Below are positions 7,996 to 15,713 of a DNA stretch of 24,171 nt, piece after piece. The notes beneath the pieces are model-generated. The model was given only the letters and a program-made list of their open reading frames with translations, had not been told where the DNA came from and searched no databases. Numbering within the stretch: the stretch's first letter is position 1; each line of letters begins with the position of its first letter. The DNA comes from Chloroflexota bacterium (lineage in GTDB: Bacteria > Chloroflexota > Anaerolineae > Promineifilales > Promineifilaceae): assembly GCA_024640485.1 (NCBI GenBank), contig JAHEEY010000009.1:1-24171 (forward strand). The letters are read 5' to 3'. The position numbers were made by a program, and so were the translations under genes.

Positions 7996-8769
7996 TCATA
8001 CTTCACCCAAATATGCCTGGATCACCTGCGGGTCGTTCTTGATCTCATCCGGCAGCCCCTCGGCGATTTTTACGCCAAAATCCAACACCACGACACGATC
8101 GGAAATATCCATTACCAGGCCCATATCATGCTCAATCAGCACCACAGTCACACCGCGCTGTTCATGGATATCCAGCACGAACCGGGCCATATCTTCTTTT
8201 TCTTCGACATTCATGCCGGTCATGGGTTCATCGAGCAGCAGCAGGTCTGATTCCAGAGCCAGGGCGCGTCCCAATTCGACTCGCTTGCGCAACCCATAGG
8301 GCAGCGCACCAACGATCGATTTTCGAATGTGGGCAATTTCCAGGAAGTCGATAATCCCTTCCACTACTTCGCGGTGCTCAACCTCCTCCCGCTGCGCTCG
8401 CCCCCAGTAGAGCATCGATTCCACACTCCGCTGGCGCATGTGTATGTGCCGCGCCGCCATGATATTGTCCAGAGTACTCAAGCCGGTATATAGAGCGATG
8501 TTCTGAAACGTCCTGGCGATGCCTAGCGGAGCGATCTTGTGCGTCGGTGTTTTGGTGAGATCGGCGCTTTTGAAGAAAATGCCCCCTTCCTGAGGTCGAT
8601 AGAAACCGCTGATGCAGTTGAGCATGGATGTCTTCCCAGCACCATTGGGACCAATAATTGCCAGGATTTCACCTTCTTGCACATCAAAACTGACGTCTGT
8701 GAGAGCGGCAGTACCACCAAAACTGAGAGATACGTCGCGGACAGCTAGTAAGCCAGAATTAGGAGTCAT
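7996..8769 (-). CDS. livG: Branched-chain-type ABC transporter ATP-binding protein LivG
   Basis: This is the first ATPase of the importer, 257 residues. Walker A GPNGAGKTS is at 40-48, the Q-loop in ARTFQNIAL near 95-103, Walker B LLLLDEP near 176-182 and the H-loop His at 214 (LIEHDM). The ABC signature is unusual: LPYGLRKRVEL (156-166) replaces the usual LSGGQ-type sequence, though LivG proteins often have LSYGQ here. The long insert after the Q-loop and DEPMTGMNVEE are LivG features. The ATG at 8769 has GAGGTGG only 2 bases upstream, unusually close. It is the first gene of the operon; the leader is described separately. Confidence 0.95.
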   Translation of the reverse strand: MTPNSGLLAVRDVSLSFGGTAALTDVSFDVQEGEILAIIGPNGAGKTSMLNCISGFYRPQEGGIFFKSADLTKTPTHKIAPLGIARTFQNIALYTGLSTLDNIMAARHIHMRQRSVESMLYWGRAQREEVEHREVVEGIIDFLEIAHIRKSIVGALPYGLRKRVELGRALALESDLLLLDEPMTGMNVEEKEDMARFVLDIHEQRGVTVVLIEHDMGLVMDISDRVVVLDFGVKIAEGLPDEIKNDPQVIQAYLGEV

Positions 8770-8770
8770 G

Positions 8771-8838
8771 CCACCTCGTAAACAGGAGGAGAAGGTGTGA
8801 GCCGAATACGCGCCTGGGATTTCAGACCACCCTCCTCC
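8771..8838 (-). promoter_or_regulatory. livG leader with three mutually pairing segments (possible attenuator)
   Basis: On the minus strand segment 1 (8827-8838, GGAGGAGGGTGG) can pair with segment 2 (8785-8797, CACCTTCTCCTCC): 7 base pairs, a 2-base bulge, then 4 more. Segment 2 can instead pair through CACCT with AGGTG of segment 3 (8771-8777), the livG ribosome site. The two structures exclude each other, so the leader could switch the ribosome site between open and hidden. The pairing is seen in the sequence; the regulatory role is inference. Confidence 0.35.
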
Positions 8839-8857
8839 GAATCAGTTGTTCAATCAT
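8822..8857 (-). CDS. Possible 11-codon leader peptide rich in Ile/Leu/Val upstream of livG
   Basis: An ATG at 8857 opens MIEQLIRRRVV and stops at 8822. Five of 11 residues are Ile, Leu or Val, and codons 7-9 are CGG, AGG, AGG. It lies about 24 bases after the predicted transcript start and 53 bases before livG. Its 3' part overlaps pairing segment 1 of the leader. It has no convincing ribosome site, so expression is uncertain. It could be a leader peptide sensing branched-chain amino acids, or a chance frame. Confidence 0.25.
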   Translation of the reverse strand: MIEQLIRRRVV

Positions 8858-8887
8858 TTGCGACGGGGATATCCAAAGACAGTTCAT

Positions 8888-8917
8888 ATCTTAAGGGGCA
8901 ATACCCTGATTTGTCAA
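8888..8917 (-). promoter_or_regulatory. Strong candidate sigma70 promoter of the liv operon
   Basis: On the minus strand a perfect TTGACA (8912-8917) lies 18 bases from TAAGAT (8888-8893, 4 of 6 matches). The start of transcription would be near 8881, giving a leader of about 110 bases before livG. Confidence 0.6.
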
Positions 8918-8924
8918 TTGCAAT

Positions 8925-8936
8925 CCGAATATTCGG
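8925..8936. promoter_or_regulatory. 12-base perfect palindrome upstream of the liv promoter
   Basis: CCGAATATTCGG is a perfect 12-base palindrome ending 7 bases upstream of the -35 box. That is a usual place for a dimeric activator, or for a repressor that overlaps the polymerase footprint. Confidence 0.4.
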
Positions 8937-9060
8937 CGGCATGAGCGGTTAGGCGCCGTATCAATAATTTGGATTCCTCGGAGGGCAAAACAAGGTGGAT
9001 ATTGCCAACAGTGCATGCATCTTCAGACAGATTTACGCGTCGACGGATAAGGGTCACATA
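8937..9060. other. Rest of the livG/PLP-enzyme intergenic region
   Basis: The whole gap spans 8770-9156. Apart from the livG leader, promoter and palindrome and the terminator at 9063-9100, I see no gene and no clear structure in this part. Confidence 0.5.
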
Positions 9061-9062
9061 CG

Positions 9063-9100
9063 AAAAAACCCTCTCGCGACCGATAGGTTACGAGAGGGTT
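9063..9100 (-). terminator. Intrinsic terminator of the PLP-enzyme gene
   Basis: AACCCTCTCG (9067-9076) and CGAGAGGGTT (9091-9100) form a 10-base-pair stem with a 14-base loop. On the minus strand the stem runs directly into TTTTTT (9063-9068). It lies 56 bases past the stop of the gene at 9157 and would insulate the liv operon from it. Confidence 0.85.
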
Positions 9101-9156
9101 CTTAGTTTCAGCTTGCTGCGGGGCCAACCAGGGCGCCGGATGATGCTGTAGGATTG

Positions 9157-10368
9157 TTATATGATCCCCAGTTCCCGTCCGCCCTTGATGATTACGTCGA
9201 CACAGTAGTCGATATCTTCGGAGGTGTGCACTGCCGATACACATGCGCGTAACCGTGCTAAGCCCTCTGGCACCACCGGCGCCACCACTGCCTGTACGAA
9301 AATGCCGTGATCCCGGCAGTATTTTGCCAGGGTAGCGGCTGCGGGTGTTGAGCCGCAGATCACCGGGACAATGGCCGTTTCCGAATAGAGCAGGTCAAAG
9401 CCGGCTTCCCGCAATCGTCCGGCAAAATGGTTGTAGTTTTTCTGGATAGCCTTAACTCGCCAGGGCTCTTCTTCTATCACATCAAAAGCGGCCATGGCAG
9501 CGGCGGCTGAAGCAGGGGGCAGCGCCGCTGAATAGATGAAGGCGCGGGCTTGATGCTTCAGGAAGGTGATCAGTTCCGCGCTGCCGGCTACATAACCGCC
9601 GGCGCTGGGGATAGTCTTGCTCAAGGTGCCCATCTTGATGTCAACCGTATCAGACGGCATCCCGAAATACTCTTCGATGCCGTGCCCGGTTTCGCCTAGG
9701 ACACCGATAGAATGGGCTTCATCAATCATCAGGTAGGCCCCGTACTTCTTGCAGAGCCGGCTGACTTCGGGCAAGTTGATGATGTCGCCATCCATGCTGA
9801 AGACCGCATCAGCCACAACCAGCTTTCGGCCATCGGGGTTCGCTTCTGCCAGCCGCTTTTCCAACTGGTCCATATCGTTATGCCGGAAGCGCGAAAACTC
9901 GGCGGCAGCCAGCAGACAGCCGTCGACAATACTGGCGTGATTCAGCTTATCGGAGATCACGGTATCGCCACGGCGCAAGATCGATGAGACAGTAGACAAG
10001 TTGGTGACGTAGCCGCTGGAGAATGTAATCGCCGCATCGGTCCCCTTGAACCTGGCGATTCGCTCCTCTAGCTCATTGTGCAGCACCAGAGAACCCGCCA
10101 AAAGACGTACGCCATGGGTGCCCGTACCGTATTTCTCAACAGCCGCTTTGGCGGCAGCATCAATCTTGGGGTGCCTGATCAACCCAAGATAAGAATAGCT
10201 CCCCAGCATGATCATCTCACCGTGATTGGTGACGTTCACCCGACCGTTGGGCAAGATATCCTCGGTGGTTTCAAGGTAGAAGTAAAGGCCTTCTTCCTTG
10301 TAGTGATCAATATCCCACAACATTTCGGGCACCAACGATGGTCGATTCTCAATCGCCTGCTCAATCAT
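9157..10368 (-). CDS. Alpha-oxoamine synthase-family PLP enzyme (AONS/KBL/SPT-like)
   Basis: This is a fold-type I PLP enzyme that, in this family, condenses an amino acid with an acyl-CoA (or acyl carrier) and releases CO2. I choose ATG 10368 (403 residues), which has GAGGA 7 bases upstream; the GTG at 10386 has no ribosome site. Visible motifs: YGTGTHGVRLLAGS (80-93) near the substrate site, LNHAS with His144 (PLP ring stacking), DEAHS at 216-220 (Asp binds the pyridine nitrogen, His219 contacts the phosphate or ring), and GTLSK with the PLP Lys at 251. The product could be an 8-amino-7-oxononanoate, aminoketone or sphingoid-like compound; no biotin genes are nearby, so I do not call it bioF. 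It is a single-gene unit with its own promoter and terminator. Confidence 0.9.
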   Translation of the reverse strand: MIEQAIENRPSLVPEMLWDIDHYKEEGLYFYLETTEDILPNGRVNVTNHGEMIMLGSYSYLGLIRHPKIDAAAKAAVEKYGTGTHGVRLLAGSLVLHNELEERIARFKGTDAAITFSSGYVTNLSTVSSILRRGDTVISDKLNHASIVDGCLLAAAEFSRFRHNDMDQLEKRLAEANPDGRKLVVADAVFSMDGDIINLPEVSRLCKKYGAYLMIDEAHSIGVLGETGHGIEEYFGMPSDTVDIKMGTLSKTIPSAGGYVAGSAELITFLKHQARAFIYSAALPPASAAAAMAAFDVIEEEPWRVKAIQKNYNHFAGRLREAGFDLLYSETAIVPVICGSTPAAATLAKYCRDHGIFVQAVVAPVVPEGLARLRACVSAVHTSEDIDYCVDVIIKGGRELGII

Positions 10369-10400
10369 AAAGCTATCCTCGCTCACAAAATTAACTTAAG

Positions 10401-10435
10401 TCGCCTATTTTATCGCCTATCTCGGATTCGCCCAA
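10401..10435 (-). promoter_or_regulatory. Candidate promoter of the PLP-enzyme gene with overlapping direct repeat
   Basis: On the minus strand TTGGGC (10430-10435) is followed after 17 bases by TAAAAT (10407-10412). The predicted start lies about 30 bases before ATG 10368. On the plus strand TCGCCTAT occurs at 10401-10408 and again at 10413-10420, a 12-base period that overlaps the -10 box and could be an operator. Confidence 0.45.
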
Positions 10436-10510
10436 CTACACTTGCTATCTGCTAACAATCCTGGCAAAATTCCCCCATGAATCCACCTCAACAAGTGCCG
10501 AAACATACCC

Positions 10511-13500
10511 GTGCCTAACCCAATCCGAATTCTTCAATGGCGACGGAGAAGCGTGCATCAGAAAGGTCGGGGCAGTTCCTTGGCACGCCGTCTGCTTGGC
10601 GCATTCGTGTTACTGGCCCTCTTGGGCATGCTGTTTGTGGCGGTGGCTTCATTGACGGCTGGCCTTTCGGTCTACGCCTTCTATGCTCAGAAGATCCCTG
10701 CCTACTCTCAGATGACAGCTGATTGGAAACAGCACGCCTCGGCTGAGGCAAAGACCAGCATCATCTACGCCTGGCGAGATGATCAGTTGAGCCAACCTGT
10801 CCCCATCTACCAGATCAGCAATCCAGCCGGCGAGAATCCGTCGTGGACTACCCTGGACCAAACCCCTCAGGCATTGCAGGATGCAACTGTCGCCTTTGAA
10901 GATCCAGATTTCTACGCCGGTCAGGCGCTCAATACCACCGATCTTATCCGACAACTGCTGGCGTATTTCAGAGGGCAGGAGCAGGGCGGCGCTCGTGGAT
11001 CAATATTAAGGCAACTGGTACGCAAGCAGTACATCCGATCCGAAGAGTCGGATGCCAATGGACCTATCACCCTGGCCGGCACGCTATTGCAAGTAGAAGA
11101 GCTGCTGCTGTCCCATCGGATCAGCAACAGCTATACCCAAGACCAGATCTTAGAATGGTATTTGAATACCGCTTTTTACGGAAACCTCGCTTTTGGCGTC
11201 AACGCCGCCTCTCATGCGTATTTCGGTAAGCCAGTCAGCGAACTCGGCTTGGCTGAGGCGGCCATGCTGTCGGCTATACCGGGGGAACCCACGCTTAATC
11301 CGACTGATGACCTTCAAGCCGCAAAAGATCGCCAGCGACTGGTACTTGAAGCCATGGCCGATGCCGGTTTGATCAGTCGTGACAGCGTGGCTGCCGCGCA
11401 GTTCACACCGATACAGTTCACGCCTGGCATGGAAGATCGTTTGGACATCATCGCGCCCCATTTCGCCTTGTACGTGCGGGAAGAATTAGAGGAGCGATTT
11501 GGACCTGAACTGCTGCTTTATGGAGGACTCCGGGTCTACACGTCTCTCAATTTGGAGATGCAGCATCAGGCTGAATGCTTAGCCAGGGCTCAGGTCAACC
11601 GGCTGTCTGGGCAGCTTGGCACCGGCCTTCCCGCGGATGAACGGGATGCCTGCGAAGCGCTGGCATATCTCAGCCCGCTGCCAGGCGCCGCTCAAGGTAT
11701 TGACCGAAATGTGGGCAACGCGGCAGTCGTGATGCTAGACGCGGAAAGCGCCGGCATTCGGGCGATGGTGGGCAACCTCAATTACTGGAATGAAGCGGAA
11801 GACGGCGCGTTCAATATCGCTACTCAAAGCGAGCGCCAGCCGGGAACTGCACTGAAACCGTTTATCTATTTGACCGCCTTGAGCCGCGGCTACACTGCCG
11901 CCACGATGGTCCTTGATGTGGAAACAGATTTCAGCAGCGCCACTACCGGCAGCATTGAGATACCCCAAAACGCTGACGGTCAGTTCCATGGCCCTATGCG
12001 GCTGCGCGAAGCGCTTGGCAACGGCTACTACGTCCCAGCTATACAAGTCATGAGCTGGGTCGGGGTAAATAATGTCTTGCGCACCGCTCACAGTCTTGGC
12101 ATTACTGGGCTCAATGATGCCCTAGGCAGCTATGACCTCTCCCTGGCCCTTGGTGGGGGAAAAGTGAACCTGCTAGACATGGTCTTCGCTTTCAATGTGA
12201 TGAACAACATGGGGGTCATGATCGGTCATTCCCGTCCCAACGCTATGCCCGAGCCAGGGATGCGTACAATCGATCCAGTGAGCATCTTGCGGGTGGAAAA
12301 CAGTGCTGGCGAGCTGTTGTATGAGTACCATCAAGATGAAAGGCGCGAGATTCTGACACCGCAGCTTGCCTACATGATCAACGATATGCTCTCAGATCGA
12401 AGTGCCCGCTGCGCCAACTTCGGCTGTCCAAATGTGATGGAACTACCCGACAATCGTCCAGCTGCGGTAACCACCGGAACCACCAATGACTTCCGTGACG
12501 CCTGGGCTGTCGGCTATACCCCTCAGTTGGTCACCGGCGTCTGGGTGGGCAACAGTGATAACAGCGATATGATGGGCGTTTCCGGCGAAGAAGGGGCCGC
12601 GCCAATCTGGCAGGCGCTGATGAGTTGGTCGATGAATAATGAGCCGGTGGCAGTCTGGTCTCAGCCGCCCAACTTGAGAGAAATGGCCGTCTGCAATATC
12701 TCCGGGCTGCTGGCTACTCCGTACTGCCCCACCCTATCTGAGCTGTTTATCGATGGGACCCAGCCTACGGTCTACGACAACATTTATCAACCATTCGCCA
12801 TTAATAGAGAGACCGGGAGATTGGCGACCATTTACACCCCGCCCGATCTGGTGGAACGTAAGATTTACAAAATCTACCCAGAGCAGGCGTCCGCCTGGGC
12901 CGAGGCCAACCAGGTGGAACATCCCCCCACTGATTATGATACGATCAGCCGGGTCAATACGGACCTGGGCGCAGCCGCCATCAGTTCTCCGCAGCCATTT
13001 TCATTCATTCGAGGCACGGTCCCAATCAGCGGCACCGCAGCCGGCGATAACTTCAGCCATTTCCGCCTGGCTCATTTCATGGGTCTGACGCCTTCCAACC
13101 TGCAGACTATTACCGAGATTTCAAGCCCGGTTGAGAATGAGCTTCTGGCGACCTGGGACGTGGGCAATCTATCGGGCCTGTACACGCTGCTGCTCACCGT
13201 GGTCAACAAGGACGGCAGTTTCTCCGAAGCAAGCGTCCCCTTAACCGTAGACAACCAGCCGCCGACAATCTCTATCGAAACACCGCTGCCCAACCAGCGG
13301 ATAGCCGCCGGTAGTGAAAATGTATTGATCAGTGTGGACGTCGAGGACAACATTTCGGTGGTGCAGGTGGCTTACTATCTGGATGGCGCCCGGCTGCCGT
13401 TTGCCGCCAGCATCACAGCACCATTTTCCACACAATGGGCCATCCGAGCAGCCGGCTGCCATTCACTGACTGCCGTCGCCATAGATGCCGCCGGTAACGA

Positions 13501-13546
13501 GACCGTCAGCCCCTCAGTCCCTGTCTGCCTGGTAGAACCAGAGTAA
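10511..13546 (+). CDS. Class A penicillin-binding protein homologue with altered active-site motifs
   Basis: A 1011-residue membrane protein: basic cytoplasmic N-terminus, one transmembrane segment (about 27-56), a GT51 transglycosylase domain (about 100-290), a transpeptidase domain (about 395-720) and two Ig-like domains (about 825-1008). Glycosyltransferase features include FEDPDF with the expected catalytic Glu130, YLNTAFYGNLAFGV (217-230) and AYFGK. The GGSTITQQ motif is altered to ARGSILRQ (161-168). The transpeptidase motifs are all changed: SxxK reads TALK (446-449), SxN reads GYY (505-507), and KTG reads TTG (654-656), although the surrounding RQPG, KPF, TTNDFRDAW and GVWVGN are conserved. 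It is therefore probably not a working transpeptidase. The GTG at 10511 has no clear ribosome site; GTG 10553, after GGAG, is an alternative start. Confidence 0.9.
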   Translation: MPNPIRILQWRRRSVHQKGRGSSLARRLLGAFVLLALLGMLFVAVASLTAGLSVYAFYAQKIPAYSQMTADWKQHASAEAKTSIIYAWRDDQLSQPVPIYQISNPAGENPSWTTLDQTPQALQDATVAFEDPDFYAGQALNTTDLIRQLLAYFRGQEQGGARGSILRQLVRKQYIRSEESDANGPITLAGTLLQVEELLLSHRISNSYTQDQILEWYLNTAFYGNLAFGVNAASHAYFGKPVSELGLAEAAMLSAIPGEPTLNPTDDLQAAKDRQRLVLEAMADAGLISRDSVAAAQFTPIQFTPGMEDRLDIIAPHFALYVREELEERFGPELLLYGGLRVYTSLNLEMQHQAECLARAQVNRLSGQLGTGLPADERDACEALAYLSPLPGAAQGIDRNVGNAAVVMLDAESAGIRAMVGNLNYWNEAEDGAFNIATQSERQPGTALKPFIYLTALSRGYTAATMVLDVETDFSSATTGSIEIPQNADGQFHGPMRLREALGNGYYVPAIQVMSWVGVNNVLRTAHSLGITGLNDALGSYDLSLALGGGKVNLLDMVFAFNVMNNMGVMIGHSRPNAMPEPGMRTIDPVSILRVENSAGELLYEYHQDERREILTPQLAYMINDMLSDRSARCANFGCPNVMELPDNRPAAVTTGTTNDFRDAWAVGYTPQLVTGVWVGNSDNSDMMGVSGEEGAAPIWQALMSWSMNNEPVAVWSQPPNLREMAVCNISGLLATPYCPTLSELFIDGTQPTVYDNIYQPFAINRETGRLATIYTPPDLVERKIYKIYPEQASAWAEANQVEHPPTDYDTISRVNTDLGAAAISSPQPFSFIRGTVPISGTAAGDNFSHFRLAHFMGLTPSNLQTITEISSPVENELLATWDVGNLSGLYTLLLTVVNKDGSFSEASVPLTVDNQPPTISIETPLPNQRIAAGSENVLISVDVEDNISVVQVAYYLDGARLPFAASITAPFSTQWAIRAAGCHSLTAVAIDAAGNETVSPSVPVCLVEPE

Positions 13547-13709
13547 GGCTCTGGCAAGCAGCGCCCTTCCCCACATGATCATCTAGACGCTCCGGAACTG
13601 CCTTCACGACAACTTCACGGTGAATTTACGTACCCCACACGGACGTACAAGGGTTGCTGACGTATGCTAGCATTAGCTCCCGCTGTCAGGCGAGCCTAGG
13701 AACGATCGC
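13547..13709. other. Gap between the PBP homologue and the histidine kinase
   Basis: The 163 bases hold no gene. TTCAC and GTGAA flank one base at 13614-13624, a short palindrome, and ACGTAC occurs at 13628-13633 and 13643-13648. No convincing promoter hexamers or terminator were seen. Confidence 0.4.
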
Positions 13710-14831
13710 ATGGTGGAATCATATCTCAACGGGGCGTCGCAGTTCACCAATCACCTCTTGAAAAGCATGATCGATGGGTTTTTGGTCCTCGATCAAGAAG
13801 GTCTAGTCACCTCTGCCAACCAAGCGGCGGCAGCTATACTTGGGTCTGATCTGGAAGCGCTGATTGGGCAGCACTACTCGTCGTTCTGGCCTGTAGAACT
13901 GCCTTCTCCAGATGATATGGCCCGTCCAGACGACTCGCCTCGCCAATCGACGGTCACGCATTTCAGAGACATCCCGTTTACCGTGACAGTTTCAGCCGGC
14001 CCAGGGCCTAGTGAAGCCCCAGGGAGCTGGCTGGTTTCCATGACCGGATTGGCTGATATCGAGCGGCTGAAGGATTCCCTTGCTCACACACAGAAACTGG
14101 CAACCATCGGCACGCTAGCGGCGAGTGTTGCCCATGAGCTTAATACGCCTATCAACATCATTACCACCACCTGCGGAAGCCTACTGCATGATCTGGACGG
14201 TAACAACCTGGGCTCTGAACAGCTGCGGCACTACATCGAAATGGTTGAAAGAAGCGCCTGGCGATGTGCCCAGATTGTCACCGTGCTGGGGAACTACACT
14301 GTTGATGATACCCTTCAGATGACTGTCACCGATCTGAATATGATCATTGAAGAGAGTGTCGCACTGGTTGGGCATCAGTTCAGAGCGGAAGCACCGGTTG
14401 AAGTTGAATTAGAGCTGTGCCAAGAACCTAGATCCATCGTCTGCGATCACAATCGCATCACGCAAGTAGTCATCAACTTGCTGGCCAACGCCAGGGACGC
14501 ACTGCCCCCCACAGGCGGCAGCATCAGGATCAGATCATGGCCCTTTGACGGCTCCCAAATCGAACCTGCTCAAACCGAAGCTGAAGCTAATCTATTGGCA
14601 TTTTCAGTGAGTGATACGGGCGATGGCATTGCGGCAGACGTGATAGACCATATCTTCGACCCCTTCTTTACGACAAAACCTGGCGGCAGCGGCAGCGGTC
14701 TGGGACTCTATGTCGCCAAACGCATTGTATCCCAGCATCGCGGGCGTATTTGGGCAGCGAACAACGCTGATATTGGGGCCACCTTCACCGTTCTGCTGCC
14801 GCAGCAGCAGCCGGCGCTCACCAGGGAGTAG
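13710..14831 (+). CDS. PAS-domain sensor histidine kinase
   Basis: A 373-residue soluble kinase without membrane segments. An N-terminal PAS domain (about 16-115: LLKSMIDGFLVLDQEGLVTSA, AILGSDLEALIGQ) is followed by a dimerization helix with the phosphoacceptor His142 in SVAHELNTPIN, then the ATPase domain: N-box LLANARDAL (Asn260), DTGDGI (302-307), FDPFFTTKPG and GSGLGL (328-333). The HELNTP form and PAS arrangement resemble NtrB/ZraS-like kinases. AGGA lies about 9 bases before ATG 13710. No response regulator is encoded nearby, so it is an orphan whose partner is elsewhere. It follows the PBP homologue on the same strand after 163 bases; a link to envelope control is possible but unsupported. 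Confidence 0.93.
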   Translation: MVESYLNGASQFTNHLLKSMIDGFLVLDQEGLVTSANQAAAAILGSDLEALIGQHYSSFWPVELPSPDDMARPDDSPRQSTVTHFRDIPFTVTVSAGPGPSEAPGSWLVSMTGLADIERLKDSLAHTQKLATIGTLAASVAHELNTPINIITTTCGSLLHDLDGNNLGSEQLRHYIEMVERSAWRCAQIVTVLGNYTVDDTLQMTVTDLNMIIEESVALVGHQFRAEAPVEVELELCQEPRSIVCDHNRITQVVINLLANARDALPPTGGSIRIRSWPFDGSQIEPAQTEAEANLLAFSVSDTGDGIAADVIDHIFDPFFTTKPGGSGSGLGLYVAKRIVSQHRGRIWAANNADIGATFTVLLPQQQPALTRE

Positions 14832-14849
14832 CTGTCTGGTGGTCAGGCA

Positions 14850-14867
14850 GCGGGCACATATGCCCGC
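14850..14867. terminator. Hairpin between convergent genes (possible bidirectional terminator)
   Basis: GCGGGCA and TGCCCGC form a perfect 7-base-pair stem with a CATA loop, in the 74-base gap between the convergent kinase and methyltransferase genes. There is no U-run on either side, so it is a weak candidate. Confidence 0.4.
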
Positions 14868-14905
14868 AGTTCCGACGCTGGGTACCAGAAGCATACGCTG
14901 GCCTA

Positions 14906-15634
14906 CTACAATTCGGTCTTCTCAATCACAATAAGGTGGGAGATGCCAAACATTGACAGCGGCGTTCTTTCAACCAGGTAGAGGAATTTCTTGAGCCATT
15001 TCCCAAATCGGGGCCAACGACCTTCAATATTATCGTAGCCGCCGAAAATACGGCTGTGATGGATAAGCTCTACCGGCAGATCCCGAAACAGGCGTCGAAG
15101 CGAATGGGCAGTGTATACTCTCACGTGGGGAGCCAGCTTGCTGCGAATTGGGTCTGGCAGGTAATTCACCAGAGGTATGTTGCCGAACTTGTACTTGCCC
15201 CGCCAAAAGATGCCGTGCTGCTCTACCGGATACCAGCGGTTGGGGCAGAAAATGATAATCCGCCCCTGGGGCTTCAGCACCCGCACCATTTCCGCCGCAT
15301 AGAGCGCGTCATCGGCGACATGTTCGATCACCTCGTTGCTGAGTACAAAATCAAAGCTGCCCCTGGCAAAAGGAAGCGTTTCCCCTACCCCTTCAACGAT
15401 ACCGTTGGCGGTCTGAATCGCCTTGACGGCACGGTCGTGTTCGATTTCCAGGCCGAATCGGATCTGGTTATAAGGCGCGAAAGATTGGAGATAGGTCCCT
15501 AGCCCGCAGCCATTATCCAAGATGGTGCCGGAAAGTGAGGCCCACTTCCGGATCATGGTCAGCCGGCGATCCTGGCCTGAACGCCAGACATACCCGGGCT
15601 CGCCCCGCAAGGCAGCTTTATCAGAATAGCTCAT
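14906..15634 (-). CDS. Class I SAM-dependent methyltransferase (Methyltransf_11 type)
   Basis: A 242-residue protein with the Rossmann-fold SAM motif I ILDNGCGLGTYLQ (38-50), an acidic strand end at FGLEIEHD (motif II), GVGETLPFARGSFDFVLSNEVIEHV (motifs III-IV, typical of the UbiE/Methyltransf_11 group) and MVRVLKPQGRIIIFCPNRW after it. The C-terminal half (HVRVYTAHSLRRLF, then FGGYDNIEGRWP) is typical of methyltransferases acting on glycan or lipid substrates, but the substrate cannot be named. The start at ATG 15634 has only a weak GAG upstream. It lies 79 bases after the UDG stop on the same strand and could be co-transcribed with it. Confidence 0.88.
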   Translation of the reverse strand: MSYSDKAALRGEPGYVWRSGQDRRLTMIRKWASLSGTILDNGCGLGTYLQSFAPYNQIRFGLEIEHDRAVKAIQTANGIVEGVGETLPFARGSFDFVLSNEVIEHVADDALYAAEMVRVLKPQGRIIIFCPNRWYPVEQHGIFWRGKYKFGNIPLVNYLPDPIRSKLAPHVRVYTAHSLRRLFRDLPVELIHHSRIFGGYDNIEGRWPRFGKWLKKFLYLVERTPLSMFGISHLIVIEKTEL

Positions 15635-15713
15635 TTGACTCTCGACAAGCTGTTGCCATAGTCACAGCACGCCTGATCTGGCGGACCAGCAGGTTGGACT
15701 GATCGGCAATTAT

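Noticed and set aside
10477..10518. 13-codon frame overlapping the start of the PBP homologue
   Set aside because: It has no ribosome site and no notable composition; probably chance.
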